Below are positions 9,135-17,927 of a DNA stretch of 64,000 nt, one piece after another (the stretch's first letter is position 1; each line of letters begins with the position of its first letter). A program made the position numbers and the translations under genes. Below the pieces are notes generated by a model, which was not told the DNA's origin, ran no database searches, and saw nothing but the letters and a program-made list of their open reading frames with translations. Origin of the DNA: JBCCCJ01 sp039029315 (GTDB lineage Bacteria > Bacteroidota > Bacteroidia > J057); NCBI GenBank assembly GCA_039029315.1, contig JBCCGK010000062.1:1-64000 (forward strand), written 5' to 3'.

Positions 9135-10058
9135 ATGCGCATAGCGATTATCCAACATCCTCCTGTCTATCTGGACTTGAATGCAAGTCTGGATAAAGCA
9201 GCCATGCTTCTGGAACAGGCAGCAGCCAAAGGAGCCGAGCTGACTGTTTTTGGTGAAACCTGGCTCTCCGGCTATCCTGCCTGGTTGGACCACTGCCCGG
9301 AAGTTGCCATGTGGGATCATCCTGTGACCAAGAAGATCTTTGCCCGCATGTACCAGTCCAGTATATCCCTGGGGGGTGAAGCTTTCGGTCGCCTTCAGGA
9401 AATGGCCAAACGCACGCATATGTATCTGGTCATAGGCGTGAACGAACGCATAGATCAAGGACCAGGTAATGGAACGATATACAACAGTCTGCTCACATTT
9501 GGGCCCGACGGGCGCTTACGCAATCACCATCGCAAATTGATGCCAACCTATAGCGAGAAACTGCTCTATGGACAGGGAGATGGACATGGCCTGATCACCC
9601 TGGACACTGATTGGGGGCGTCTTGGCGGACTGATTTGTTGGGAACACTGGATGCCACATGCGCGACAGGCCTTGCACAATGCTGGCGAACACATTCATAT
9701 TGCAGTATGGCCCACCGTCCATGAGTTACATCAACTGGCAAGCAGGCATTATGCTGTTGAAGGACGCTGTTTTGTCATCGCGGCAGGACAATTATTGGCT
9801 GTAAAAGATCTTCCAGCAGAATTGACTCTGCCTCCAAAGCTACAGGACCAGCCTGAGCATTTGCTGCTGCGAGGAGGGAGCTGTATCATTGGACCAGATG
9901 GACAATATGTACTCGAAGCTGTTATGGATAAAGCCGAGATTCTGATTGCTGACATCGAGCCAAACAAGGTCCTCGAAGAACGGATGACACTCGATGTCAG
10001 CGGGCATTATCAGCGCCCTGACATCTTCGCCTTTCACGTCAACACAGATAGGAAATAA
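9135..10058 (+). CDS. nitrilase / carbon-nitrogen hydrolase
   Basis: A 307-residue member of the nitrilase superfamily with a complete Glu-Lys-Cys triad: Glu41 in FGETWLSGYP, Lys134 in HRKLMPT and Cys168 in GGLICWEHWMP. The combination ETWLSGYP and CWEHWMP marks the true nitrilase branch, which hydrolyses organic nitriles to acids and ammonia, rather than the amidase or beta-ureidopropionase branches. It is expected to be cytoplasmic and to form a spiral oligomer. It lies six bases after the phosphatase gene in the same direction and is convergent with the BT_3928-like gene, whose stop is five bases away. The natural substrate is unknown. Confidence 0.9.
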   Translation: MRIAIIQHPPVYLDLNASLDKAAMLLEQAAAKGAELTVFGETWLSGYPAWLDHCPEVAMWDHPVTKKIFARMYQSSISLGGEAFGRLQEMAKRTHMYLVIGVNERIDQGPGNGTIYNSLLTFGPDGRLRNHHRKLMPTYSEKLLYGQGDGHGLITLDTDWGRLGGLICWEHWMPHARQALHNAGEHIHIAVWPTVHELHQLASRHYAVEGRCFVIAAGQLLAVKDLPAELTLPPKLQDQPEHLLLRGGSCIIGPDGQYVLEAVMDKAEILIADIEPNKVLEERMTLDVSGHYQRPDIFAFHVNTDRK

Positions 10059-10063
10059 GATGC

Positions 10064-11188
10064 CTACCGAAACAGGGCTTCCAATTCCTCTTTGTCGGGG
10101 GTATTGTTGTGGTGCCATTTGCCGAGAATGACGCCATTGTTTAGCAAGACATAGCCTGGATGAGATCGCACAATGGTTTTGAGGACCGTTTCATCCATGA
10201 AGGCAAATGGATAGTTGATGTTGTAGGTCTCCTGATAGGCACGCAGATCGCGTGAACCGGAGGATGTTGCAGCAACTACCTTGATTCCACTGTTTTGGAG
10301 AGCTGCTGCAAGGGCAACACTGGCTTTGGCTGCCTTATCCGGTGCTTTTTCAACTTTATCAGTAACAATGAATAAGGTTTTGCCAACAAACAACTCGGGA
10401 TCTCCATTCGGAAAATCCTCGGACGGAAAGTCAGGAAGCCAGTCTTTGCATTTGGCATAGCCATCAGGGCCGATCTCAGTGGTACAACGGTTGAGGTCTA
10501 TGCCGATTTTGTATGGTCGGTAATCTTTGATCGGAAGGTTTTCATGACAATACCAGGAGAAAATGCCTGTGATCAAAAAGGTAGCCGCAGTGGCTATTCC
10601 TGCAATCCTTGGAGAAGGAATTGCCCTGATAGACTTCCTGGTCAAAAAAATGGGAATCAGCATGCCAGTCAGAATGATGTCTTTGAGGAAGGACTCCCAG
10701 GGTTCGATTTTGAGGGCGTCGCCAAAGCATCCACAATCTGTTACGGCTCCAGTATAGTGGGAATATCCGGTCAAGGCTGTAAAGAAGATCATCATCAATA
10801 AGGTCAACCATGCTGTGAGATTCATTCGCCAGCCCAGGAGAATCGCAACCGCCAAAGCTACTTCAAAAACACTGATGAACCAGGCCATGGGAGAGGCAAT
10901 CGGAACAAACACATCAAAGAAGCCCTTAAAAGCAGGGAAATGTTCGCCAAAAACGGTGAAATATTCCTCTAGTTTGTATCCAAAACCGATGTAATCATTG
11001 GCCTTAACAAAGCCAGAGTACAACAGGAGAAGGGCAATCAAAATCCGGGATATGGTGATCAACACACTACTTAGGGGGAGATGTGTTAAATCCAGTGTTT
11101 TTCGTTTTGTTCCCTCCCAACTCAAACCTGCAATTGTGAGAATCCCAACTGCTGCGAAAATCAACCCAATGACTTGATAGTTACTCAT
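10064..11188 (-). CDS. BT_3928-like DoxX-family membrane protein
   Basis: A 374-residue protein typical of Bacteroidota. After a first membrane helix, residues of about 45-200 form a four-helix DoxX-type membrane domain (ILIALLLLYSGFVKANDYIGFG opens it, and TDCGCFGDALKIEPWESF is its conserved cysteine-containing loop). The C-terminal about 130 residues have the look of a thioredoxin-like fold (KTLFIVTDKVEKA, YPFAFMDETVLKTIVRSHPG, VLLNNGVILGKW) without a CxxC pair. In other Bacteroidota this gene stands beside a DUF1599 gene, as here (90 bases upstream). The function is unproven; a role in envelope redox or electron handling is suggested by the DoxX domain only. Confidence 0.85.
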   Translation of the reverse strand: MSNYQVIGLIFAAVGILTIAGLSWEGTKRKTLDLTHLPLSSVLITISRILIALLLLYSGFVKANDYIGFGYKLEEYFTVFGEHFPAFKGFFDVFVPIASPMAWFISVFEVALAVAILLGWRMNLTAWLTLLMMIFFTALTGYSHYTGAVTDCGCFGDALKIEPWESFLKDIILTGMLIPIFLTRKSIRAIPSPRIAGIATAATFLITGIFSWYCHENLPIKDYRPYKIGIDLNRCTTEIGPDGYAKCKDWLPDFPSEDFPNGDPELFVGKTLFIVTDKVEKAPDKAAKASVALAAALQNSGIKVVAATSSGSRDLRAYQETYNINYPFAFMDETVLKTIVRSHPGYVLLNNGVILGKWHHNNTPDKEELEALFR

Positions 11189-11278
11189 AGTACGATATTC
11201 GGTTAACGACTAACGATTTACGGCTTATAACAAATGATATGTCTGATTCCACAGACACTCTTTCATGCCTTCCACTCC

Positions 11279-11842
11279 TCAACCTTGTTTCTCCTCCTCA
11301 CTCCTGATCAAACAAAAGACCCCATAGTTCAACATATCCAGATAGTTGGCATCTCGCCCTTCTGAGACTCTCAGTTCATCCTGACTATCCTCCATTTGTT
11401 TGAGGCGAAAAATTTTCATCAAAATCAAGTCAGTGATGGAGCTGATCCGCATTTTTCGCCAAGCTTCTCCATAATCATGATTCTTTTTTTCCATTAACTC
11501 AAACGCAATCTTCACCTTCGCGTCATAGAGTTGCTTCAAGTTCTCCAATGGATGAAGTCTAGCCGCAATCTCTTCCTCAGACAAGGTCTGAAAATCCAGC
11601 AACATCAAAGCAATGACACAATAATTGACGATTCCAATGAACTCTCCCTCTATGCTGTCTCCAACTTGATTGTCTCCCGTTTCCTGCAAAGACCGTATGC
11701 GTTCTGCCTTGATGAAAATCTGATCCGTTACTGAAGGCATCCGCAAAATGGTCCAGGAAGTCCCGTAATCCTTGGCCTTTGCCAGAAATAGCTGTTCGCA
11801 TCTCTCGATGACAGCATGGTATTGTTGCGTAGTTCGTCTCAA
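11279..11842 (-). CDS. DUF1599 protein (nucleotide pyrophosphohydrolase-like)
   Basis: A 187-residue protein built of two similar halves: LAKAKDYGTSWTILRMPSVTDQIFIKAERI near the N terminus and MEKKNHDYGEAWRKMRISSITDLILMKIFRL in the second half. This repeated KDYG/HDYG...W..MR..S.TD pattern is characteristic of DUF1599. The family is thought to resemble the all-alpha NTP pyrophosphatases, but no reaction has been shown as far as I know. It lies upstream of the BT_3928-like gene on the same strand, a pairing conserved in the phylum. The region of 177 bases upstream is divergent with folP. Confidence 0.88.
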   Translation of the reverse strand: MRRTTQQYHAVIERCEQLFLAKAKDYGTSWTILRMPSVTDQIFIKAERIRSLQETGDNQVGDSIEGEFIGIVNYCVIALMLLDFQTLSEEEIAARLHPLENLKQLYDAKVKIAFELMEKKNHDYGEAWRKMRISSITDLILMKIFRLKQMEDSQDELRVSEGRDANYLDMLNYGVFCLIRSEEEKQG

Positions 11843-12019
11843 GTGTAAAAAATCAATCTGATCTATTTGATATTTGCCTCAGGCGCTCGCAAAACTACAC
11901 AATATTGGGAATTTCTTCCTTTTTTTGCAGAGATCAATGTCCACAAGACCATTGCCTCACAATCTTAACTAGATTCTTAGTTTAAACCAAATTATCTGAA
12001 TTCTTCTCTTCCTCATAGC

Positions 12020-12868
12020 TTGAATTGTCGGGGAATCCTGATGCCCCTGAACAGAACCCGGATCATGGGGATTCTGAATCTAACACCTGATAGCTTTTCT
12101 GATGGAGGCCTGCACAACAGCATGGATTCGGCTTTGAGGCGTGTCGAGCAGATGTTGCAAGAAGGAGCAGACATCATCGACATTGGTGGATATTCTTCCC
12201 GGCCTTATGCAGATCCTGTGTCTCCTGAGGAGGAATTGGCACGAATCGAGGCGATTACGGCCCGAATCCTGGATAAGTTCCCGGAGGTGATTGTGTCCAT
12301 CGACACCTTCCGTCCCAAGGTCGCGGAGAGACTGTTGGACATCGGTGCACATATTATCAATGATATTTCTGCCGGCTCATCCCTGAGAGAGCAGACAGAG
12401 AGGAAGATGATGGAGCTTGTATCCCGATATCCGGATGTCCCGTATATAGCCATGCACATGCAGGGAGATCCCTCTACCATGCAAAACCGGCCGCAGTATG
12501 CGCAAGTCATTCAGGAATTGAGTCAGTTTTTTGTCCGAATCATAGGCCAGGCCAGGGAGTACGGAATCAAGGATATTGTCATAGATCCCGGATTTGGATT
12601 TGGAAAAACCCTGCTTCATAACTATCAAATGATCAGGGATCTCGAACAACTGACCATATTGGATGTTCCGATACTGATCGGGATTTCTCGAAAGTCTATG
12701 CTCTACAAACTTCTCGATACCACACCGAAGGATGTGCTGGAAGCTGCTTCGGCTTTACACCTCAAGTGTCTGGAAGCTGGCGCACACATTCTTAGGACAC
12801 ATGATGTTCAGGCTGCCAACAAAATTGTTCGATTGTTCACTTACATGAAAGAAAATGGAATTGTTTGA
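12020..12868 (+). CDS. folP: dihydropteroate synthase
   Basis: Codes for about 282 residues of a TIM-barrel enzyme that joins p-aminobenzoate to dihydropterin pyrophosphate in folate synthesis; it is the sulfonamide target. Signature motifs are MGILNLTPDSFSDGG near residue 16, DIGGYSSRP (about 54-62), IDPGFGFGK (about 190) and ISRKSML (about 222). The reading starts at a TTG (12020) giving LNCRG, which matches the conserved start of Bacteroidota FolP; an ATG at 12041 would remove that segment. The gene overlaps cdaA by 14 bases, indicating coupled translation, and folB follows further down. Confidence 0.95.
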   Translation: MNCRGILMPLNRTRIMGILNLTPDSFSDGGLHNSMDSALRRVEQMLQEGADIIDIGGYSSRPYADPVSPEEELARIEAITARILDKFPEVIVSIDTFRPKVAERLLDIGAHIINDISAGSSLREQTERKMMELVSRYPDVPYIAMHMQGDPSTMQNRPQYAQVIQELSQFFVRIIGQAREYGIKDIVIDPGFGFGKTLLHNYQMIRDLEQLTILDVPILIGISRKSMLYKLLDTTPKDVLEAASALHLKCLEAGAHILRTHDVQAANKIVRLFTYMKENGIV

Positions 12869-13664
12869 GATTGGTTTTGTTACAATTACCTTGATTGATA
12901 TTCTGGATATCTCTGTTGTTACCTTTCTTTTCTATAAACTCTACGAATCTCTCAAGGGCAACCTGGCCATTCGGGTTGCCAGTGCAGTCATTTCGATTTT
13001 CGTTACCTGGAAAATTGTAGATCTACTGGGATTTCGGTTGTTGGGCTCCATTCTGGATCAATTTCTGGGCTTGGGGGCCATCGCTATTGTAGTCATTTTT
13101 GCCCCTGAGATTCGTCGATTTCTGGAGATTATTAGCAAGAACACCCTGTTGGAGCGTCTGATTCGCCAGGTTACTGTTTCCAATTCTGCAGCGGGGCATG
13201 AGGCGGAGGATCTCGAACACACCTTCCATGAAGTGGTTGAGGCCATGAAGAGTTTGCGGGCGTCAGGCCACGGGGCCCTGATTGTCATCACCGGAAAAGA
13301 TCCTTTAAGAGAAGTAAGAGATAGTGGGGATGAGGTGGATGCCAAGGTATCTGCCCGCATGATTTATACCATTTTCCAAAAAGAAAGCCCCCTCCATGAT
13401 GGAGCCATGCTCATGAGCAACAATCGAATCACCTCTGTCAGATGCATCCTCCCAATTAGTAAAAGGACCAACCTGGATCCCGAACTCGGTCTTAGGCATC
13501 GGTCTGCGCTTGGGATTTCAGAGATTTCTGATGCCCTTGTAATCGTTGTCTCTGAAGAAAGGAGAGAATTATCTATGGCCCAAAATGGTCAACTTCAGCG
13601 CAGAGTTGATTACCATGAAGTCGATGATGCCATTCGGGAACATTTTCTCCGAGCTTTGAGTTAG
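12855..13664 (+). CDS. cdaA: membrane diadenylate cyclase CdaA (DisA_N domain)
   Basis: A 269-residue enzyme that condenses two ATP into the second messenger c-di-AMP. The N-terminal about 85 residues contain three hydrophobic segments that anchor it in the membrane. The DisA_N catalytic domain follows, with HDGAM in KESPLHDGAMLM (about residue 180) and RHRSALGISE (about 213-222) as the ATP-binding motifs. In Firmicutes this gene is followed by cdaR and glmM; here it is instead nested between two folate genes, overlapping folP by 14 bases and ending about 50 bases before folB. folP beside cdaA is a Bacteroidota arrangement. No CdaR-like gene is seen. Confidence 0.95.
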   Translation: MELFEIGFVTITLIDILDISVVTFLFYKLYESLKGNLAIRVASAVISIFVTWKIVDLLGFRLLGSILDQFLGLGAIAIVVIFAPEIRRFLEIISKNTLLERLIRQVTVSNSAAGHEAEDLEHTFHEVVEAMKSLRASGHGALIVITGKDPLREVRDSGDEVDAKVSARMIYTIFQKESPLHDGAMLMSNNRITSVRCILPISKRTNLDPELGLRHRSALGISEISDALVIVVSEERRELSMAQNGQLQRRVDYHEVDDAIREHFLRALS

Positions 13665-13715
13665 ATCCACTTGCTCCCCTTCCCCTCCTCCCTAACAATA
13701 TTTGTCCACCAACAT

Positions 13716-14096
13716 ATGCCAGTAACGATCAAACAATCCATTATCGCCATCGAAGGAATCGAAGTGTATGGATATCATGGGGTGTATCCCATCGAAAAAA
13801 GTCAGGGAAATCGATTTCAGGTAGATGTCTATCTCTCCTCAAATATGGATACAGCCGCACATACAGATGCACTTTCGGATACTGTAGACTATCATGCCGT
13901 TTACAAATCCATTCTGGAATTGATGCAGCCTCCGGTTCATCTGCTCGAAACCCTCGTCACCAAAATTGGCCTTCATATCCTCTCCGAATTTGCCTCCATT
14001 ACCTCTGTCAAAGTCCGTGTCCGGAAGCTCAAACCCATCTCGATGGAGCTGTGTGAACAGACCTATGTAGAAAGAGTCTTCGAAAATATCCCATAA
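13716..14096 (+). CDS. folB: dihydroneopterin aldolase
   Basis: A 126-residue enzyme converting 7,8-dihydroneopterin to 6-hydroxymethyl-dihydropterin and glycolaldehyde, two steps before FolP. Family features are IEVYGYHGVYPIEKSQGNRF (catalytic Glu in the PIEKSQGNRF stretch), DTVDYHAVYK, LLETLVTKIG and VKVRVRKLKP. The start at 13716 (MPVTIKQS) is preferred to an in-frame codon 45 bases upstream because homologues begin just before the IAIEGIEVYG strand. It is third in the folP-cdaA-folB set. No terminator is evident behind it. Confidence 0.94.
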   Translation: MPVTIKQSIIAIEGIEVYGYHGVYPIEKSQGNRFQVDVYLSSNMDTAAHTDALSDTVDYHAVYKSILELMQPPVHLLETLVTKIGLHILSEFASITSVKVRVRKLKPISMELCEQTYVERVFENIP

Positions 14097-14437
14097 AATC
14101 TGATGAAGAGAACCAACTATTTTTGCTCACAAAGCGTAAGGATTTTGACGTTCACGTCCAAATCTTAGCATCTTGGAATGAGCAAAACCATTCAGGAAGA
14201 ATAAAGGAGAAATAAGCACGCATCTTTCCAGGCCTTTTTTTATTTTGAGGGGATTGAAAGCTTCGGCCCTGTTTTTGATTGGGAAAATGACGAGAAGAGT
14301 ATTTCTTCGTCTGAAATTAATGGAAGCATCTAAAAAACTAGAAATCGAGAAAGATGGAAAAAGATTATTGTTCATTCTGCGCAATGATCCGAGAAAACCG
14401 ACGTTAGTTAAGTGAAATGCCTTCATTTCAATTGTTA
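14097..14437. other. intergenic region between folB and the tRNA promoter
   Basis: About 340 bases without a supported gene. A 99-codon frame on the minus strand (14127-14426) and a 42-codon frame on the plus strand (14287-14415, starting MTRRVFLRLK) are open, but neither has a recognisable family, signal peptide or neighbour that supports it. The plus-strand frame is basic and leucine-rich and could be a small protein; I leave it unannotated. Confidence 0.4.
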
Positions 14438-14468
14438 TTTGATATACAGAAATTTATCAGTACTTTTG
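14438..14468 (+). promoter_or_regulatory. Bacteroidota-type promoter for tRNA-Cys
   Basis: TTTG at 14438-14441, a 19-base spacer and TACTTTTG at 14461-14468. This fits the Bacteroidota sigma-factor consensus (-33 TTTG, -7 TAnnTTTG). Transcription would begin near 14475, about 20 bases before the mature tRNA 5' end. Confidence 0.7.
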
Positions 14469-14496
14469 TCGCCTGTTCAAATGGCTTGTCCATTAT

Positions 14497-14567
14497 GGCG
14501 ACGTGGCCGAGTGGCTAGGCAGAGGTCTGCAAAACCTCCTACAGCGGTTCGATTCCGCTCGTCGCCT
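14497..14567 (+). tRNA. tRNA-Cys (anticodon GCA)
   Basis: A complete cloverleaf is readable. The acceptor stem pairs GGCGACG with CGTCGCC, with discriminator T at 14567. The anticodon stem GAGGT/ACCTC holds the loop CTGCAAA, with anticodon GCA at 14529-14531. The T arm GCGGTTCGATTCCGC is canonical. CCA is not encoded. I saw no repeat of its 3' end elsewhere in the window, so there is no sign that it serves as an integration site. Confidence 0.97.
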
Positions 14568-15104
14568 CTCCGGTAGTAAGCGTGCTTTTGAGAAATAATC
14601 TTCTCAATTTCACAAACTTTCTCTTTTCACACTTGTCGTTCCAGCCTCCAATTACTACCGTTCAAATACTCATTTCGACTATTCCCAAAAGGATACTTGG
14701 TCATACAGGAGAATTCCAATTTACTTTACAGTGAGACACCATCACAAATGTTGATGAGTTTGAAGAGAAGAGATGGCAGTCCACCTACCTGACGATCTTA
14801 CATTTGTTCTTTTTTTAGTGGGCTCTAACGAGTGTAGTCAAAGTAAATGATTGGAATTGAGGAGAAGAAAGCTTGATTATTGAATACCTTGATGAAGCGC
14901 GTTTTTTTTTTGCAGCAAATACTAACATGCTGTATAATCAAGTGCTGATATTTTATAGTTTTGATAAAATTTTATGCGAATGCACATTTTTTATACAAAA
15001 ACACAAGTGTTATAAATAATAATTTACGTGGATTTTATATCCACCAGTTCTTCTTTGTTTATCCCCCAACAATGACCAAAAGTAAACTAACCGGAAGGAA
15101 GTAT
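14568..15104. other. intergenic region between tRNA-Cys and the OmpA-family gene
   Basis: About 540 AT-rich bases with no supported gene or RNA. An in-frame upstream extension of the OmpA gene (from 14961) is open but would place 48 residues in front of a clear signal peptide, so I treat it as leader. The promoter of the OmpA gene should lie here, but I could not pick a clean TAnnTTTG box. Confidence 0.5.
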
Positions 15105-16868
15105 ATGAAAACAGTAAAACATCTCCTTTTGCTGATGTTCCTTAGCTCTATGATTTTAGGATATTCTCAGGATGAAGACAAATACAAGAATATCCGAAAA
15201 AGAGATCAAGATCAAAAAGATCAGTTTGATGATGGTGACTATCTCTTTCCTCCCCAGCCGCGGAACAACTGGTCCGTGGGTATCAAAGGAGGCCTGGCTT
15301 ATGTAGCGGGAGATGTCAAAGCCCAACCAGGAGCAGGATTTGCCCTGGATGTTCGCAAAGCCCTAGGCCACGTATTCTCCTTCCGACTTCAGGGAGGTGT
15401 TGGTCGTACCTATGGCCAAAACTACGAGCAAACACATGGCTATCGGAACAAAGACACCAATCCATGGAACGTTAACTACTACCCAAATGGGGTAAACCAA
15501 TTGAATGGAGGTGATCAACCACCGCAAGTCTTCTATAACTATCGAATGCAGTATGGTGACCTCGCCCTTCAAGGGGTTGTCAACCTGAACAACATCAACT
15601 TCTACAAGGAGCAGTCTCAGTGGAACATTTATGCTGCTGCAGGGGTAGGATTGATGGGATATAGCGTAAAAGTGGACGCACTCGATGCCAACGGTGCTCC
15701 TTATTCACACTTCGATGAAGTGGCCGCACAACTCCTCAATGATCAAACCACTCCTGGTATTGATGGTAGAAAGGTCCGACTGGATATGCTCAAGCAGAAT
15801 CAGGATGGTATATATGAATCCGCAGGTGAAGGACACTTGAATGAAACTGGTATTCAGGTAAGTGGAGACAACTACGTCATCAACCCCATGGTAACTGGTG
15901 CTATTGGTCTTCGATACCGCCTCGGACGTAGAGTAGAACTGGAACTGGAACACCGAATTGCCTGGGCAAATGATGACCTTCTCGATGGACAAAGATGGCA
16001 AGAAGGCGGTGGCGGACCAGACTGGGCTGCTGATCAGACTTCCCTGACAAGAGACTTTGACAGTTACAACCATACAACACTCGGCCTACACTTCCGAATC
16101 GGCCCAGGTGAAGAATCCCTCTGGTGGAGCAACCCACTGACCGAAGTATATAGCAGTGCACAAGAAGCCCGGGAAATCGTCAAGAAATTGACTGATGATA
16201 CTGACAATGACGGTGTACCTGATCTGTATGACAAGGAGCCAGATACTCCCGAAGGTGTACCTGTAGATGGTCAAGGCCAGACACTGGACAGCGACAATGA
16301 TGGATACCCAGATACAGAAGATGACCAGCCATTCACCCCGAAAGGATGCGACGTTGACAATCATGGTGTAGCTCTGGATGCAGATGATGATGGTGTACCC
16401 GACTGTTTTGACAAAGAGCCCAACTCTCCTCCCGGCATGTACTATGATGCCAAAGGAGTAGCGATCCAAATCACCAACAATGGTGGGGGCGACGTCAAAA
16501 TCCCATGTCTCCTTCCTGTCATCCACTTTGAACTGGACAAAGATGCGATCAAGCCTGAATTCTACCCAGAATTATACTATATCGCTCAGGTGATGCAAAA
16601 TGATCCTTCTCTTCAGGTACGTGCAACAGGACATACCGACGTGCGCAACACAGATGCTTATAACGAAGATCTGTCCCGCCGACGAGTTTCAAACGCAGTT
16701 GACTTTCTCGTAAATACATACGGCATTGACCGCAATCGATTCATCACAGGATTCGAAGGTGAATCAAACAATCGAATCAAAAACCTTCCTGACAACCACT
16801 CCAACAGAAAGTTGGAACCCCTTCACTATGTCAATCGTCGGGTTGAGTTTGAGTGCATCGAGAATTAG
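15105..16868 (+). CDS. OmpA-family outer-membrane protein with TSP3-like calcium repeats
   Basis: A 587-residue exported protein. A signal peptide (MKTVKHLLLLMFLSSMILGYSQ) decides the start. An N-terminal barrel-like domain of about 350 residues (WSVGIKGGLAYVAGDVKAQ, then IGLRYRLGRRVELELEHRIAW) precedes thrombospondin type 3-like repeats (DTDNDGVPDLYDKEPDTPEG, DSDNDGYPDTEDDQPFTPKG, DADDDGVPDCFDKEPNSPPG). A C-terminal OmpA domain follows, with VIHFELDKDAI, RATGHTD and EDLSRRRVSNAVDFLV. It should sit in the outer membrane, bind calcium in the linker and grip peptidoglycan through the last domain. It stands alone, with a hairpin terminator 30 bases downstream. Confidence 0.92.
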   Translation: MKTVKHLLLLMFLSSMILGYSQDEDKYKNIRKRDQDQKDQFDDGDYLFPPQPRNNWSVGIKGGLAYVAGDVKAQPGAGFALDVRKALGHVFSFRLQGGVGRTYGQNYEQTHGYRNKDTNPWNVNYYPNGVNQLNGGDQPPQVFYNYRMQYGDLALQGVVNLNNINFYKEQSQWNIYAAAGVGLMGYSVKVDALDANGAPYSHFDEVAAQLLNDQTTPGIDGRKVRLDMLKQNQDGIYESAGEGHLNETGIQVSGDNYVINPMVTGAIGLRYRLGRRVELELEHRIAWANDDLLDGQRWQEGGGGPDWAADQTSLTRDFDSYNHTTLGLHFRIGPGEESLWWSNPLTEVYSSAQEAREIVKKLTDDTDNDGVPDLYDKEPDTPEGVPVDGQGQTLDSDNDGYPDTEDDQPFTPKGCDVDNHGVALDADDDGVPDCFDKEPNSPPGMYYDAKGVAIQITNNGGGDVKIPCLLPVIHFELDKDAIKPEFYPELYYIAQVMQNDPSLQVRATGHTDVRNTDAYNEDLSRRRVSNAVDFLVNTYGIDRNRFITGFEGESNNRIKNLPDNHSNRKLEPLHYVNRRVEFECIEN

Positions 16869-16898
16869 GAAAAGCTGATTTCATCACTTTTCTTCCAA

Positions 16899-16936
16899 CA
16901 AACAGGCAGGCTTTTCGGCTTGCCTGTTTGCATTTT
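16899..16936 (+). terminator. hairpin terminator after the OmpA-family gene
   Basis: A ten-base perfect stem, CAAACAGGCA (16899-16908) with TGCCTGTTTG (16921-16930), closes a 12-base loop and is followed by CATTTTA. It begins about 30 bases after the stop codon. The T run is short, so termination may be partial. Confidence 0.7.
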
Positions 16937-17018
16937 ATGGAGGGGCTTTGATCTTTGAAAAGGAACTTTGTACCTTTCTCCTTCAACTACCGTCAACTGT
17001 TCACCCTCAACCATCCTT

Positions 17019-17924
17019 ATGAGCTCCCTCTTCCTGATCAATCCTGCTTCGGGGCGCAAACAGAATGCCGCTGCTACCCAAGCCTTGATTGAGGACGTTT
17101 ATGCCAAGGAAAAACAGGAGGTTCATACACAATTCATTGACTTTGAGACCCTCGATCAGACGCTGGATCAAGCGATCGAACAAGGCATACAGAACATCTA
17201 CGCCGTAGGGGGAGACGGAACGGTCAATGCTGTAGGAACAAGACTGATCCATAAGCCTGTCAATTTTGGGGTAATCCCCAAGGGATCTGGCAATGGATAT
17301 GCCCGAAATATTGGCTTTTCGATTCGGACAAAGCTCGCAATCACACAATCCCTCTCTGCTCAGGTGATCAAAGTGGATACAGGGGAATTTTCCGGGATTC
17401 CATTTCTCAATGTGGCTGGCATTGGATTAGATGCAGAGGTTGCTTATCAGTTCTCTCTGGGTGACAAAAGAGGATTTGTCCCCTATGTCAAGCGGTCCGC
17501 TGAAGGACTAATTGCCATGGAAACAGAAGATTATGTCTTGGAATTAGACGGGAAGCGGTATGAATTCTCCGAAATTCTCGGAATTGTGGTAGCAAACGGC
17601 ACCCAATGGGGCTACGATGTCAAGATTTCTACCAATGCCCGACTCACAGATGGTCTCTTTGATGTGCTAGTTGTCAAAAAATTTCCCATCCTGAAGGCAG
17701 GTTTGATGGTCAAAAAACTCTTTAGTGGGAAGTTTCAGAATTCCAGGTATGTAGAGGAATTCCAGGCAAAAAAGCTTACCATCAGACGCAAAATGAGTGG
17801 AGCTGCACAAGTGGATGGAGAGCCTATACAGGTGGGTGATGAGATCGGCGTTTGCCTGCGCCCCCAATCCTTGAATTTGCTGCTACCGGGAACCCTGACT
17901 CCCGAAAAAATCCAATCGATTTAA
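17019..17924 (+). CDS. diacylglycerol/sphingosine kinase-like lipid kinase
   Basis: A 301-residue protein of the DAGK catalytic family. The nucleotide-binding motif GGDGTVN (64-70) and the following PKGSGNGYARNIG loop are typical, and FLNVAGIGLDAEVA is the start of the C-terminal beta domain. The start at 17019 (MSSLFLINPASGRKQ) is preferred because homologues begin at this strand; 17 extra codons upstream are open. Bacterial members phosphorylate diacylglycerol or related lipids at the membrane surface. The permease gene starts three bases after its stop codon, so the two form a transcription unit. Confidence 0.9.
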   Translation: MSSLFLINPASGRKQNAAATQALIEDVYAKEKQEVHTQFIDFETLDQTLDQAIEQGIQNIYAVGGDGTVNAVGTRLIHKPVNFGVIPKGSGNGYARNIGFSIRTKLAITQSLSAQVIKVDTGEFSGIPFLNVAGIGLDAEVAYQFSLGDKRGFVPYVKRSAEGLIAMETEDYVLELDGKRYEFSEILGIVVANGTQWGYDVKISTNARLTDGLFDVLVVKKFPILKAGLMVKKLFSGKFQNSRYVEEFQAKKLTIRRKMSGAAQVDGEPIQVGDEIGVCLRPQSLNLLLPGTLTPEKIQSI

Positions 17925-17927
17925 GTG

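Noticed and set aside
14287..14415. Plus-strand 42-codon frame beginning MTRRVFLRLK
   Set aside because: A basic, leucine-rich peptide of unknown kind; no ribosome site or neighbour supports it. It could be real, but the evidence is too thin to call.
14127..14426. 99-codon open frame on the minus strand
   Set aside because: It has no family features or signal, lies in AT-rich intergenic DNA and conflicts with another small open frame on the plus strand.
14497..14567. tRNA-Cys as an integration site
   Set aside because: No direct repeat of the tRNA 3' end, integrase or change of gene content nearby.
14961..15104. 48-codon N-terminal extension of the OmpA-family gene
   Set aside because: It would precede a clear signal peptide, so the internal ATG at 15105 is the better start.
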